In this document: one piece after another, positions 20,701 through 30,014 of the stretch
Layout of the letters: each line of letters begins with the position of its first letter
Numbering within the stretch: position 1 is the stretch's first letter
The notes under the pieces: generated by a model
Told to the model about the DNA's origin: nothing
Database searches by the model: none
Seen by the model: only the letters and a program-made list of their open reading frames with translations
Translations under genes and position numbers: made by a program
Source of the DNA: OLB7 sp966250335
GTDB taxonomy: Bacteria > Bacteroidota > Ignavibacteria > OLB7
NCBI GenBank assembly: GCA_966250335.1
Contig: CBINGZ010000002.1
Coordinates: forward strand, 1-64,000
Reading direction: 5' to 3'
Length of the DNA: 64,000 nucleotides

Positions 20701-22992
20701 CTATCGAATTAATACGATCTTCCCCCCACGTTCCTTTCCGTCGGCGATGAATCTGTAGAGATATGTCCCCTGCGGCATGGCCCGGCCCCCTTCTCCCGAT
20801 CCACCCCAGAGATATTCGTGATCACCGGCCGGCAACTGGCCGTCGGCGAGAGCAGCGACAATCGTGCCGTCGAGCGCATGAATGGTCAGCGAGACCGTCG
20901 CCGTACGGGCCGTCCTGAATCTGAACGAAACGTTGTCCTGGAACGGATTGGGTGAAACCGCGAGAGCTCCGGCCGCATCGGGCAATACCTCCCGCGCATC
21001 CCCTTCACGAAGCGCCAACGTCCTGTTGACGGGAATATCGTAGCGGGTTTCGCTGCTTCCGTTTCCCCATATGATTTCAAGCGAATCGATCTTCTCCGCA
21101 TCCGCGAGACCGAAATGAAGCCTCAACGGGTCCTGCATCAGCATTCCACGCCCCGCCGTCGCCTCACGTGTATACACCACTTCCCCGGCGTGGACAACGG
21201 CGCGGGCTCCCACGATGTCGGCCCCTTCCAGATCGACCTGAAGATATGAGCGTCCGTTGTCCGGGCTTTGATTTCGCAGCAGGTTGATCCGGCCGTCGAC
21301 AGTCGTTGCCAGATCGAGCTTGCCGTCGTTGTCGTAGTCCAGCCATATCGCATCGGGACCTGCCGGGACATTGTTCATGCCGTACCGGACCGTTTCAAGC
21401 CTGAACGTGTGATCCGGCTGCTGGATATAGATATCCGCAAAACGGCAGTCGCAGCCCGATGTCACGATCAGATCCTGCAGCCCGTCGTTGTCGATATCTC
21501 CCCATGCGCCGCCGGCGCTCAGCTCTTCATATTCGAGACCAGAACGAATCAGCGGAGATATCGACTCCTCCGGCAGCTCATCCTGCACATACACCGGCGC
21601 AACGCCTTCTCCTTTTCTGGCCCGGTCGAGCGATATGCCGCCGGGCAGCAGCGCATCACGATCACCGTCGTTGTCGAAATCGACCCAGTGACAGCCGATC
21701 CCCGGCGTCGATCGTACTGCGTCGGGACGGCGGACCGGCGATGAACTCGTGAACCGCCCTTCACCCTTGTTGTTCAGGAGCCTTATCCCCCCTTCGGCAG
21801 TCCGTATGAACAGGTCGAGCGTTCCGTCGTTGTCGTAGTCGACCCATTGGGCTCCGAGAGATCCTTCCGTCGCCTCATCATCAGCGTACAGCATCGACGT
21901 TGCATCCTTGAATCCCCCTTTACGATCGTTCAGCAGCAGATAATTCCGGTTCCGATTCGGACCTGGAATCTGGCCGACAAATGCGTCCAGGTAACCATCC
22001 CCGTCGGCATCGGCGATCGCTACACCGCTCGGCGCTTCGATCAGCGGAATGTCGAGATGATGCCGTGTAAAGGAACCTTCCGTCGTTCGCAGAAACAACG
22101 TGCTGCCGGGATCGGCTGAATCGAGAGAACCCAGGAAAAGTATATCGACAAGACGGTCGTTGTCGGCATCGAGAAGAACGGCGGCGCGGGGATTTCCTTT
22201 CAGATTCGACGTATCGGAGATATCCTCAAATCGTTTTCCTCCCACGTTACGATACAGTCTTCCTGCCGCGAGAAGATCGAGGTAGCCATCCGCATCGATA
22301 TCCGCCCACGATATGCCGTGCACATGTCGCGTACTGTCCGCAAGTCCTACAGCGGCCGTCATATCGGTCAGATGCGCCGCCGTTATTTCTTCCTCGACCT
22401 CTATTACCGAGGTGATGGCATAGGCATACGGGGCAAATTTCCATGAACCGTCGGAAAACTTGAGGTACTGATATCCGAAATGATCGAGTGATGTGGAGCA
22501 ACGTGGGGGAAGATCCTGTCGCCCGGTCATGACGAGCACTCCGGGAGTGAGGCCGTCGACGGCGACGAACATCTGATTGTTTCCGATCAGGACCGGCCGG
22601 GGGAGCATCACGGTAATTTCCTGGATGCCGGGACGGGTTTTCTGGATTCTGATGGGGGGAACAAGATCGTGCTCGAGCATCGGAACGCTGCTTCCCCCTT
22701 CATGGCCGAAGATATGAAGCGTCGCCTCGCCGTAGGCGCTGTCCCCCCCAAGGGCGACTGTTATCCCCGTGAGATATCCCGGAGCCGGTGGCTCGAACCG
22801 CGCCGCATGCATCACGATCTCAGGATCTCGAAAATGAAAAAGGCCGCGGCGGGTATCGTAATGCCGTAAGGTGTCGGTTCGTGCATGAGCCGGGGATACG
22901 CATGATGCCATTCCCCAGACGATGATCATAATTGCCGCAACGACCGGGAAGACGGCGCGAAGGGCGGCGAGAAACATACGCCGATAATACAT
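20701..22992 (-). CDS. FG-GAP/VCBS and ASPIC/UnbV repeat protein with T9SS tail (CRTAC1-like)
   Basis: This 763-aa protein has an N-terminal hydrophobic signal segment (residues 6-38). From about residue 205 to 585 it carries FG-GAP/VCBS blades with Ca-binding DxDxDGxxD loops (ADIDADGYLDLLAAG, DADGDGYLDAFVG, VDYDNDGTLDLFIR, VDFDNDGDRDALLPG, DIDNDGLQDLIVTSG, LDYDNDGKLDLATT), as in integrin-like propellers. An ASPIC/UnbV domain follows (AGRGMLMQDPLRLHFGL, WGNGSSETRYDIP). The last 80 residues are a T9SS type A sorting domain (VSPNPFQDNVSFRF, GTYLYRFI, KIVLIR). It is the first gene of the minus-strand secreted block and follows the promoter proposed at 23213-23243. CRTAC1-like proteins are extracellular adhesion or binding proteins; no partner can be named here. 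Confidence 0.85.
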   Translation of the reverse strand: MYYRRMFLAALRAVFPVVAAIMIIVWGMASCVSPAHARTDTLRHYDTRRGLFHFRDPEIVMHAARFEPPAPGYLTGITVALGGDSAYGEATLHIFGHEGGSSVPMLEHDLVPPIRIQKTRPGIQEITVMLPRPVLIGNNQMFVAVDGLTPGVLVMTGRQDLPPRCSTSLDHFGYQYLKFSDGSWKFAPYAYAITSVIEVEEEITAAHLTDMTAAVGLADSTRHVHGISWADIDADGYLDLLAAGRLYRNVGGKRFEDISDTSNLKGNPRAAVLLDADNDRLVDILFLGSLDSADPGSTLFLRTTEGSFTRHHLDIPLIEAPSGVAIADADGDGYLDAFVGQIPGPNRNRNYLLLNDRKGGFKDATSMLYADDEATEGSLGAQWVDYDNDGTLDLFIRTAEGGIRLLNNKGEGRFTSSSPVRRPDAVRSTPGIGCHWVDFDNDGDRDALLPGGISLDRARKGEGVAPVYVQDELPEESISPLIRSGLEYEELSAGGAWGDIDNDGLQDLIVTSGCDCRFADIYIQQPDHTFRLETVRYGMNNVPAGPDAIWLDYDNDGKLDLATTVDGRINLLRNQSPDNGRSYLQVDLEGADIVGARAVVHAGEVVYTREATAGRGMLMQDPLRLHFGLADAEKIDSLEIIWGNGSSETRYDIPVNRTLALREGDAREVLPDAAGALAVSPNPFQDNVSFRFRTARTATVSLTIHALDGTIVAALADGQLPAGDHEYLWGGSGEGGRAMPQGTYLYRFIADGKERGGKIVLIR

Positions 22993-23212
22993 CGATCTGA
23001 AAATAAATGCCAGACCGGCAGGTCAGGGTAGCACCTGACTGGCAATGTATGAAAACGCCCGGGCTGCCCACCGGACAATGGAATGACAAGGCAAGTGGAG
23101 ATACGAGGCGGCGACGGCGACAGGATAAATCAGCCCGCTCTCAAATTATGAGGGGATGAATTCCCGATCGGCAGCAGCATGAACGTACTGCCGGGCTATC
23201 AATAAACTGCAG

Positions 23213-23243
23213 CGAATATAACAGGGTCGTATCGGCAATGCAA
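23213..23243 (-). promoter_or_regulatory. Bacteroidota-type promoter for the secreted-protein operon
   Basis: On the minus strand TATATTCG (23220-23213) fits the -7 element TAnnTTTG with one mismatch. TTG lies 20 bases upstream (23243-23241), as expected for the -33 element. The predicted transcript starts near 23206, about 210 bases before the 763-aa gene. Confidence 0.4.
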
Positions 23244-23273
23244 TACCCCCTAATGACATCAATGAAATTTCGT

Positions 23274-24842
23274 CTACAGCCCCCCCAATCCCCCACCCCC
23301 CGTCTCCGCCAGCATCCGCGCCAGCGTTCCAAGCGACTCCTGCGCCGTGTTCAACAGCGGGCCGAAGAAATTCGGAAGACCGAACAACAGCGTCGCCAGC
23401 GCAAGGACGCCGAGGATCGCCATAGAACCGCCGTCAATCGAAATGCGGGAGGTGTCGCCGACGGACTTTTCCAGATACATCACCTTCAGCACACGGACGT
23501 AATAATAGAGGGAGATCGCCGAGTTGATGACCGCGATAATTGCCAGCCAGATATGCTCGCTGCCGCTCTCCAGCAGCGCGCTGAAGACATAGAACTTCGC
23601 GATGAATCCCGATGTGGGGGGAAGCCCCACCAGCGAGATCATGAAGGTGGCGAGGAAGACGCCCAGGATCGGCATCCGGGGGCCGAGTCCCTTGTAGTCC
23701 TCGAGTTCCTCCGAGCCGATCTTTTCGGTGATCTTCTGGATGGCGAAGAAGCCTCCCAGGTTCATCAGCAGGTAGATGGCGAAGTAGAGAAGGATCGAGG
23801 TGATGCCGTAGGCCGATCCCACCACCAGCCCCATCATCATGTAGCCGGCGTGCGCGATCGAGGAATAGGCGAGGAGTCGCTTCAGGTTGGTCTGCTGGAG
23901 CGCGGCCAGATTGCCGAGCGACATCGTGAAGACCGAGATCGCCGCCAGGATCGGCTGCCAGCTGAAACCCTGGAGCACCGGCGGATAGGCCGAGATCACG
24001 AACCGCACCAGCAGCGCGAACCCGGCAGCCTTGGATGCCACCGAGAGGAACGCCGTCATCGTGATCGGCGCCCCTTCGTAGACGTCGGGCGTCCAGGCGT
24101 GGAACGGGGCGGCGGAGATCTTGTAGCCGAGACCGGCCAGGATCATGATGCTCGCCATCAGCAGCGGGTTCAGGAGAGTGAACTCCGCGTTCGGCGCGCC
24201 GAGCAGCGTGACGATCTCACTGAAGTTCGTGGAGCCGACCATCCCGTAGATCAGCGAGATGCCGAAGAGCATCACCCCGGAGGCGACGCCGCCGAAGATC
24301 ACATACTTCATCGACGCCTCGCTGGAGCGGGCCACGTTCTTCGTGAAGCCGACGATCGCGTACGAGCTGAGCGAGACGATCTCGATGCCGAGATACATCG
24401 CGATCAAATCGTTCGCCCCCACCATCAGATACATGCCGAACGTCATGCCGATCAGCAGCGAATAGTATTCCCCGAGTCTGGCTTTGCCGTCGGTCGTCAG
24501 CTCGCGCGAGAGGAGCGAGAAGATGGTGACGAGCACGGCGGCGGCGGCGATCAGCACCTTGAAGAAGATGGCGAACGTGTCCACCACCAGCATCCCGAAC
24601 CCGGCCGGCTGATGCGCGGCGCGGAAGAGCCATTCGCCGTGGAACGGGTTCCGCGTGAGCGGGATCTGCTGGAGCGCCAGAATCCCCGCGACAGCGAAGG
24701 CGACGAGCGCCAGAATCCCCGAACCGCGCTTGTTCCCCTCCTTCGTGAAGGCGTCCACCAGAAGCGCGACCGTGAAGAAGGCTCCCAGCGCGATCTCCGG
24801 GCCGAGGTTGGAAAAGCTGATCTGTATCTGAGTGAGATCCAT
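23274..24842 (-). CDS. nuoN: NADH-quinone oxidoreductase subunit N
   Basis: NuoN is one of the three antiporter-like proton-pumping subunits of the membrane arm of complex I. This 522-aa protein has about 14 hydrophobic segments and the family's broken-helix and Lys regions (AAAPFHAWTPDVYEGAP, LLAYSSIAHAGYMMMGL, VGLPPTSGFIAKFYVFSALLESG). Length is somewhat above the usual 480-500. It is the last gene of the minus-strand nuo operon, 117 bases after nuoM. I saw no clear terminator after its stop. Confidence 0.95.
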   Translation of the reverse strand: MDLTQIQISFSNLGPEIALGAFFTVALLVDAFTKEGNKRGSGILALVAFAVAGILALQQIPLTRNPFHGEWLFRAAHQPAGFGMLVVDTFAIFFKVLIAAAAVLVTIFSLLSRELTTDGKARLGEYYSLLIGMTFGMYLMVGANDLIAMYLGIEIVSLSSYAIVGFTKNVARSSEASMKYVIFGGVASGVMLFGISLIYGMVGSTNFSEIVTLLGAPNAEFTLLNPLLMASIMILAGLGYKISAAPFHAWTPDVYEGAPITMTAFLSVASKAAGFALLVRFVISAYPPVLQGFSWQPILAAISVFTMSLGNLAALQQTNLKRLLAYSSIAHAGYMMMGLVVGSAYGITSILLYFAIYLLMNLGGFFAIQKITEKIGSEELEDYKGLGPRMPILGVFLATFMISLVGLPPTSGFIAKFYVFSALLESGSEHIWLAIIAVINSAISLYYYVRVLKVMYLEKSVGDTSRISIDGGSMAILGVLALATLLFGLPNFFGPLLNTAQESLGTLARMLAETGGGGLGGL

Positions 24843-24959
24843 TATCGATTCCTGATTGCGAGGTTCGGGTGCTTCGGTCGGTTCCCCGCTCCGGCGTTCC
24901 CGTAGTGTTTCCGCGAGCGCGTTCCCCCCGTGGGGCCGTCGTTCAGATGCGGGCCGGAC

Positions 24960-26588
24960 TTACGGCACCATCGCCGTAGCGCTTCCCGCCGTGTGGGCGC
25001 CGAGGAAGTTCACCAGCGCGTTGACGCTTCCGTTCATCATATCGAGCACCGGCGCCGGCCAGACGCCGAGGACGATCACGATGATCGCCAGCGGGACGAG
25101 CATCGCCCATTCACGCTTGTCGAGATCGGGGAGATGATTCTCCCACTCGCGCGTCTTGAGCGTCCCGAGGAAGGCGCGCTGAAGCAGCCAGAGCATGTAG
25201 GCGGCGCCCAGCACCACGCCGGCCAGCGAGAGGATCGTCCAGGTGCGGATTGCGATATTTCTGAACGCTCCGATGAAGACGAACGACTCCGACCACCAGC
25301 CGGAGAGACCCGGCAGGCCGAGCGCCGCGAAGAAGGCGATCATCACGATAAAGAAATATCCCGGCATGATGTTCGCCAGTCCGCCGAACTTGTCGATGGT
25401 GCGGTCGTGAACGCGGTCGTAGACGACGCCCACGATCAGGAAGAGCATTGCGGTGATGGTGCCGTGGTTGAACATCTGGAAGACGGCGCCGGAGAAGCCG
25501 ATGGCGTTCATCGAGGCGAGCCCCAGCAGCACGTAGCCCATGTGCGAGACCGAGGAGTAGGCGATCAGCTTCTTGAAGTCCTTCTGCGCCATGGCGCAGA
25601 GGGCGCCGTAGACGATGCCGATGAACCCGAAGATCGCGATCGTCTCCATCACTGCCTTGTCGGTGGCGACATCGGGGAAGATCGAGAAGCAGATACGCAT
25701 CATGCCGTAGGTGCCGAGCTTCAGCAGAACACCGGCCAGGATGACCGAGATCGGCGTCGGAGCCTCGACGTGCGCGTCCGGAAGCCAGGTGTGGAACGGA
25801 AACATCGGCACCTTGACCGCGAAGCCGACGAAGAGAGCGAAGAAGGCGATGTATCGCAGACCGGCGCCGAGAAAGAGCTCGGTGGTGCCGGGGGAAAGAA
25901 GTCCCCCCTGCATATAGTTCGCCTGGTTCATCAGCGCGATGATGTTGAAGGTATGCGTGACCGTGTCACCCCCCGGCGTCACATTGGAGCTGTAGTAGAG
26001 CCCGATGATCGCCAGAAGCATGAAGACGGAGCCGACGAGCGTGTAGAGGAAGAACTTGATCGCCGCGTATTCGCGACGCGGACCGCCCCAGATGCCGATC
26101 AGGAAGTACATCGGCAGGAGCATCAGTTCCCAGAACACATAGAAGAGGAAGAAGTCGAGCGCCGCGAACGTCCCCATCACCCCCGTGTTCAGCAGGAGGA
26201 GCAGGGCGAAATATCCTTTCTGATTTTTCGAGATCGTCCACGAACTGACCGTGGCGACCAGCATCACCAGACCGGTGAGGATCACCATCGGGAGCGAGAG
26301 ACCATCCAGCCCCAGGTAGAAATCGATATTGATGTTCCCGAGGAACCCGGCGTTGAGATGGAGCCACGGAACCTGCGTCACGAACTGGAAGCTCGCCGCA
26401 TCGTTGATTCCCCCCTTCGCGGGATCGAACGCGGACCAGAGCATCAGCGAGATGACGAGCTGGACCACGGTGACAAGGAGCGAGGTCCAACGGATCGCCC
26501 CGAGCGCCGTCTTCGGCATGGCGAGAATCGCCGCCATTGCCGCCAGCGGCAGGAACGTGACCAGGATAAGTAACGTACTGTTGTCCAT
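24960..26588 (-). CDS. nuoM: NADH-quinone oxidoreductase subunit M
   Basis: NuoM is the second antiporter-like subunit of complex I. The 542-aa protein is hydrophobic throughout and shows the expected motifs: LPMVILTGLVM, FYVFWELMLLPMYFLIGIWGG, VKVPMFPFHTWLPDAHVEAPTP, KKLIAYSSVSHMGYVLLG and LPGLSGWWSESFVFIGAF. The conserved Glu of FWELMLLP and the Lys of PMFPFHTWLPDAH neighbourhoods are present, so pumping residues look intact. It lies between the unrecognised secreted gene at 26658-27383 and nuoN in the same direction. Confidence 0.95.
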   Translation of the reverse strand: MDNSTLLILVTFLPLAAMAAILAMPKTALGAIRWTSLLVTVVQLVISLMLWSAFDPAKGGINDAASFQFVTQVPWLHLNAGFLGNINIDFYLGLDGLSLPMVILTGLVMLVATVSSWTISKNQKGYFALLLLLNTGVMGTFAALDFFLFYVFWELMLLPMYFLIGIWGGPRREYAAIKFFLYTLVGSVFMLLAIIGLYYSSNVTPGGDTVTHTFNIIALMNQANYMQGGLLSPGTTELFLGAGLRYIAFFALFVGFAVKVPMFPFHTWLPDAHVEAPTPISVILAGVLLKLGTYGMMRICFSIFPDVATDKAVMETIAIFGFIGIVYGALCAMAQKDFKKLIAYSSVSHMGYVLLGLASMNAIGFSGAVFQMFNHGTITAMLFLIVGVVYDRVHDRTIDKFGGLANIMPGYFFIVMIAFFAALGLPGLSGWWSESFVFIGAFRNIAIRTWTILSLAGVVLGAAYMLWLLQRAFLGTLKTREWENHLPDLDKREWAMLVPLAIIVIVLGVWPAPVLDMMNGSVNALVNFLGAHTAGSATAMVP

Positions 26589-26657
26589 CGTTCGAAACGA
26601 AGTTTATGGGTTTGGATAGTCGAGTGCGTTCCTCTGCCCCGTCCCGGCGTGCGCCGA

Positions 26658-27383
26658 TTACTTGGACGGGGTCTTCTGCCTGTTGGTACGCGGGTCGGAG
26701 GAGGTCCCCCCTCCGGCCGCAACCCCTATCTGGACCGGCTGCGCGTAGACCACGAACATCCGGGGATAGGCCTTGATGACGTCGGCCAGCGGTTTCCCCG
26801 TCGGGAAGGGAACCATCGTCTTGCCGCGCTTCTGCATGTAATGGACCAGCAGGGGGGTCTTCTGCCCCATGGCGAACTTCGGCGTTCCGGCCGAATAGCT
26901 GGCCGACTGCGGGTAGGTCGCCGTGTCGAGAGGGAAGGTCGCCGACTTCAGGATCCCGTCGGTGCCGAACCGGAACGTGAACTGCCCCGGCACGTTCCGC
27001 TGCGCGTAGACCCGGACCCACTCCCCCGCGACCCCGACGGTGTCGAGGAAGGGAGCCATGTTGGTGCCGGGAGCAAGCCTCGACTTCAGCGTCTGCTGCC
27101 AGTCGATCGACTGCTTCACGACGCCGTTCTCATATTCCTCCACGATGAAGTTCAGAGCGAACGTCGCGCCGGGGGCCGCCTTGACCGGGTATTTGTAGAC
27201 CTCGATTCCCAGCATCCCGAAGAGGTTCCGAAGATCGAGATTATCGTACCCCGGCGGCGCCGGAGCCGCCCCGCGGGGAGCGCTCGCCCCCCCGGACTTC
27301 TGCGCGAAACCTGGAGACCCGCAGAAGAGGAGCGCCGCAAGGAACGCCGCGGAGAGATATATGACCGAAGTGAGACGCTTCAT
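26658..27383 (-). CDS. Unrecognised secreted protein inside the nuo operon
   Basis: This 241-aa protein has a clear signal peptide (residues 1-27, ending GFAQ) followed by a low-complexity Gly/Ala/Pro linker. The mature part, from about residue 45, is predicted to be mostly beta (VYKYPVKAAPGATFALNFIVEEYENG, GEWVRVYAQRNVPGQFTFRFG) and ends in a polar tail with TSSDPRTNRQK. It has no cysteines beyond the signal region and no cofactor motif. It sits 9 bases after nuoL and 69 bases before nuoM, so it is co-transcribed with complex I. I know no complex I subunit or assembly factor that resembles it. A periplasmic accessory role is only inference from position. Confidence 0.7.
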   Translation of the reverse strand: MKRLTSVIYLSAAFLAALLFCGSPGFAQKSGGASAPRGAAPAPPGYDNLDLRNLFGMLGIEVYKYPVKAAPGATFALNFIVEEYENGVVKQSIDWQQTLKSRLAPGTNMAPFLDTVGVAGEWVRVYAQRNVPGQFTFRFGTDGILKSATFPLDTATYPQSASYSAGTPKFAMGQKTPLLVHYMQKRGKTMVPFPTGKPLADVIKAYPRMFVVYAQPVQIGVAAGGGTSSDPRTNRQKTPSK

Positions 27384-27392
27384 CTCGTATGA

Positions 27393-29906
27393 TTATCGGA
27401 ATGCGAAGAAGAGCACGATGACTCCCAGCACGACATACACAACGTAGGTCTGCACGCGCCCCGTCTGGACCTGACGGAAGATGAGCCCCATGAACTGGGT
27501 GATCCCCGCCAGGAAGTTGACGAGCCCGTCGACGACGTAGGTGTCGAACGCCGCGGTGCCGCGCGCGGCCAGCACGCTGACCTTGGCGACGCCGTTCACG
27601 AACGCGTCGATCACGTTCGTGTCGAACCACGCCATCATCCTCATCAGGAGCAGCGTGATACCGACCGGGAAGAATTTTTCGTAGAGATTATCCTGATACC
27701 ACCTGTTCACCAGGAACGCCCGCACGCCGCGCGGCGGGTCCCAGCTCACCTGCTGACCGCGCGCCCCCGCCCTGCCGAAGAGCATGAAGGCGAGCCCGAT
27801 GCCGCTGATCGCCAGCACCAGCGAGGCCGCGGCCGGCATGCTCAGCACATGCGGGATGAACGTATCGTGCAGCGAGTGAACCTCATGCTCGATCGTCTCC
27901 TGGAAGGGGGCGAGCTTCCCCCCGTGCTCCCCTTCGCCGTGCGGCGCCTCGGCCGTCTGCTCCGCTCCGTGCGGCGCCTCCGGCGCATGATGCGCCACCA
28001 GATGCGGCTGGGCGGTGACCGGGGCGACGTTCTTCGGCGTCTGCACCCACGACTTCAGGAACCAGCCGTCGCCGGGGTTGAGCGGGTTGGCGCCGAACGG
28101 CAGCCAGAGCGAGAGGAACGCCAGGATGATCAGCGGCGCCACCATCACTCTCGGGTTTTCATGGACATGCTCGTAGATATCCCGCGCCTTCGGCTCGCCG
28201 TAGAAGGTGAGGAAGACCATGCGGAACATGTAGAACGCCGTCATCCCCGCCACCAGATAACCGACCAGCCAGACGACGTTCGCCACGATATGCGGGTTCA
28301 CGTTCCGGAACGCCCAGGCCCCGGCAAGAATCTCGTCTTTCGACATATACCCGCTGAAGAGCGGAATGCCGCTGATCGCCAGGGTCGCGATGAGCGTCGT
28401 CAGGAACGTGGTCGGCATCCGCTTCCGGAGTCCACCCATGTTCCTCATATCCTGCGGATCGCGCGAGTGGTCGTGCAGATGATGGAGCGAATGGTGCATC
28501 TGATGGATCACCGAGCCGGAGGCGAGGAAGAGACACGCCTTGAACATCGCGTGCGTCACCAGATGGAAGATGCCGGCGGAGAAGGCTCCGACGCCGAGCG
28601 CCATCACCATGTAGCCGAGCTGCGAGACGGTGGAGAAGGCGAGCACCTTTTTCAGATCCCACTGGAAGAGCGCGATCGACGCCGCGATGAACGCGGTGAC
28701 GGCGCCGATCGCCGCAACGAAGAGCATCGCGTCGCCGGTCAGCAGCGGGAAGACCCGGGCCGTCAGGTAGACGCCGGCGGCGACCATCGTGGCCGCGTGG
28801 ATCAGCGCGGAGACCGGGGTCGGTCCCTCCATCGCGTCCGGCAGCCAGACGTTCAGCGGGAACTGCGCCGACTTGCCGATGGCGCCGCAGAAGAGGAGAA
28901 TCCCGGCGGCCGTCAGCCACGCTTCCGATCCGTACGGGATCGTCCCCGAGCCGATCATATCGAAGACCTTCGTCAGCTCCAGCGTGCCGAGCTGCGTGTA
29001 GAGGATCATGATGCCGGCGAACATGCCGATATCCCCCACCCGGTTGGTGATGAACGCCTTCTTGTTCGCGTACTGCGGCGCGGGACGTTCGTACCAGAAC
29101 CCGATCAGCAGGTAGGAGCTGAGACCGACCAGTTCCCAGAAGATGTAGATCATCAGCAGGTTGTTCGCGATCACGATACCGAGCATCGAGAAGGTGAAAA
29201 GCCCGAGGAACGCGTAGAACCTGTTGAAGCGCCCGCCGTGCATCGACGGCTCGCGCATGTATTCGCTGGAGAAGAGATGGACGAGGAAGGAGATGAGGGT
29301 GACCACGATCAGCATGATCGCCGCCATGTTGTCGGCAAGCACCCCAAGGGTGATGGTATATCCCGTTCCGATCGTACTGGAGGCGGCGTCGCGGAAGTCG
29401 ACCCAGACCGAGCTTGCCTGCGCCTTCGGATAGTAGTTCGGAACCCCTTCCGGCGCGGGAGCCCCCAGCACGTTGTACGCCACGTAGATCGACAGCATCA
29501 GGCAGATCCCCATGATCGCCGTCGAGATCCAGCTCAGCGAGTAGGCGCGGCGCTGATCCGCCTCCGTCCACGGCCCGCGGCGCTTGGTCACCACATGCTC
29601 GTAGTGATGATCTCCCGCATGCGTGTGGATGTCGTGGGTGATATGCCCGGCGACATCGTGGGGAGCGTCGGAGGCGTGCTGGGTGTGATCGGAGGTATGG
29701 GCATCGGCCACGTTCGAATGGTGAACATGGTCGTGCGAGCCGTGGCCGTGATCATGTCCGCCGTGCGGGTCGTGATGATGCGCGTGCTCATGCGGATCGA
29801 TCACGTAATCGGCAGGCGTTTTCATCTTCCCCACGATCACCTGGATGATGAACCCGACGAGCGGGAGGAAGAGAATGACGACGGAAAGGGTCAGGATTGA
29901 ATCCAT
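27393..29906 (-). CDS. nuoL: NADH-quinone oxidoreductase subunit L with His-rich insertions
   Basis: NuoL is the distal antiporter-like proton pump of complex I and carries the long lateral helix at its C-terminus. Core motifs are present: FWELVGLSSYLLIGFWYERP, SAQFPLNVWLPDAMEGPTPVSALIHAATMVAAGVYL and STVSQLGYMVMALGVG. At 837 aa it is over 200 residues longer than usual. Two extra hydrophilic pieces explain this. One, after the first membrane helix (residues about 39-104), holds 24 histidines. The other, before the C-terminal helices (about residues 600-660), repeats HAPEAPHGAEQ-type motifs. Start codon and frame look sound. The gene follows nuoK by 108 bases. Confidence 0.93.
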   Translation of the reverse strand: MDSILTLSVVILFLPLVGFIIQVIVGKMKTPADYVIDPHEHAHHHDPHGGHDHGHGSHDHVHHSNVADAHTSDHTQHASDAPHDVAGHITHDIHTHAGDHHYEHVVTKRRGPWTEADQRRAYSLSWISTAIMGICLMLSIYVAYNVLGAPAPEGVPNYYPKAQASSVWVDFRDAASSTIGTGYTITLGVLADNMAAIMLIVVTLISFLVHLFSSEYMREPSMHGGRFNRFYAFLGLFTFSMLGIVIANNLLMIYIFWELVGLSSYLLIGFWYERPAPQYANKKAFITNRVGDIGMFAGIMILYTQLGTLELTKVFDMIGSGTIPYGSEAWLTAAGILLFCGAIGKSAQFPLNVWLPDAMEGPTPVSALIHAATMVAAGVYLTARVFPLLTGDAMLFVAAIGAVTAFIAASIALFQWDLKKVLAFSTVSQLGYMVMALGVGAFSAGIFHLVTHAMFKACLFLASGSVIHQMHHSLHHLHDHSRDPQDMRNMGGLRKRMPTTFLTTLIATLAISGIPLFSGYMSKDEILAGAWAFRNVNPHIVANVVWLVGYLVAGMTAFYMFRMVFLTFYGEPKARDIYEHVHENPRVMVAPLIILAFLSLWLPFGANPLNPGDGWFLKSWVQTPKNVAPVTAQPHLVAHHAPEAPHGAEQTAEAPHGEGEHGGKLAPFQETIEHEVHSLHDTFIPHVLSMPAAASLVLAISGIGLAFMLFGRAGARGQQVSWDPPRGVRAFLVNRWYQDNLYEKFFPVGITLLLMRMMAWFDTNVIDAFVNGVAKVSVLAARGTAAFDTYVVDGLVNFLAGITQFMGLIFRQVQTGRVQTYVVYVVLGVIVLFFAFR

Positions 29907-30014
29907 AGCGATTGATGTCTACCAGCGGCGATTCGAAAAACCTGTGAGCGTCGACGATATCGATCCGGGCGCGATACGGTCCCGGCCGCCTGGTCGGGTC
30001 CGGTTCGCAATCGA

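Noticed and set aside
25966..27021. 351-aa minus-strand frame across the nuoM start
   Set aside because: It overlaps nuoM and the secreted 241-aa gene in a different frame and has no homology-like features.
23238..29900. Long plus-strand frames opposite nuoN, nuoM and nuoL
   Set aside because: All are antisense to clear complex I subunits and read as charged low-complexity protein.
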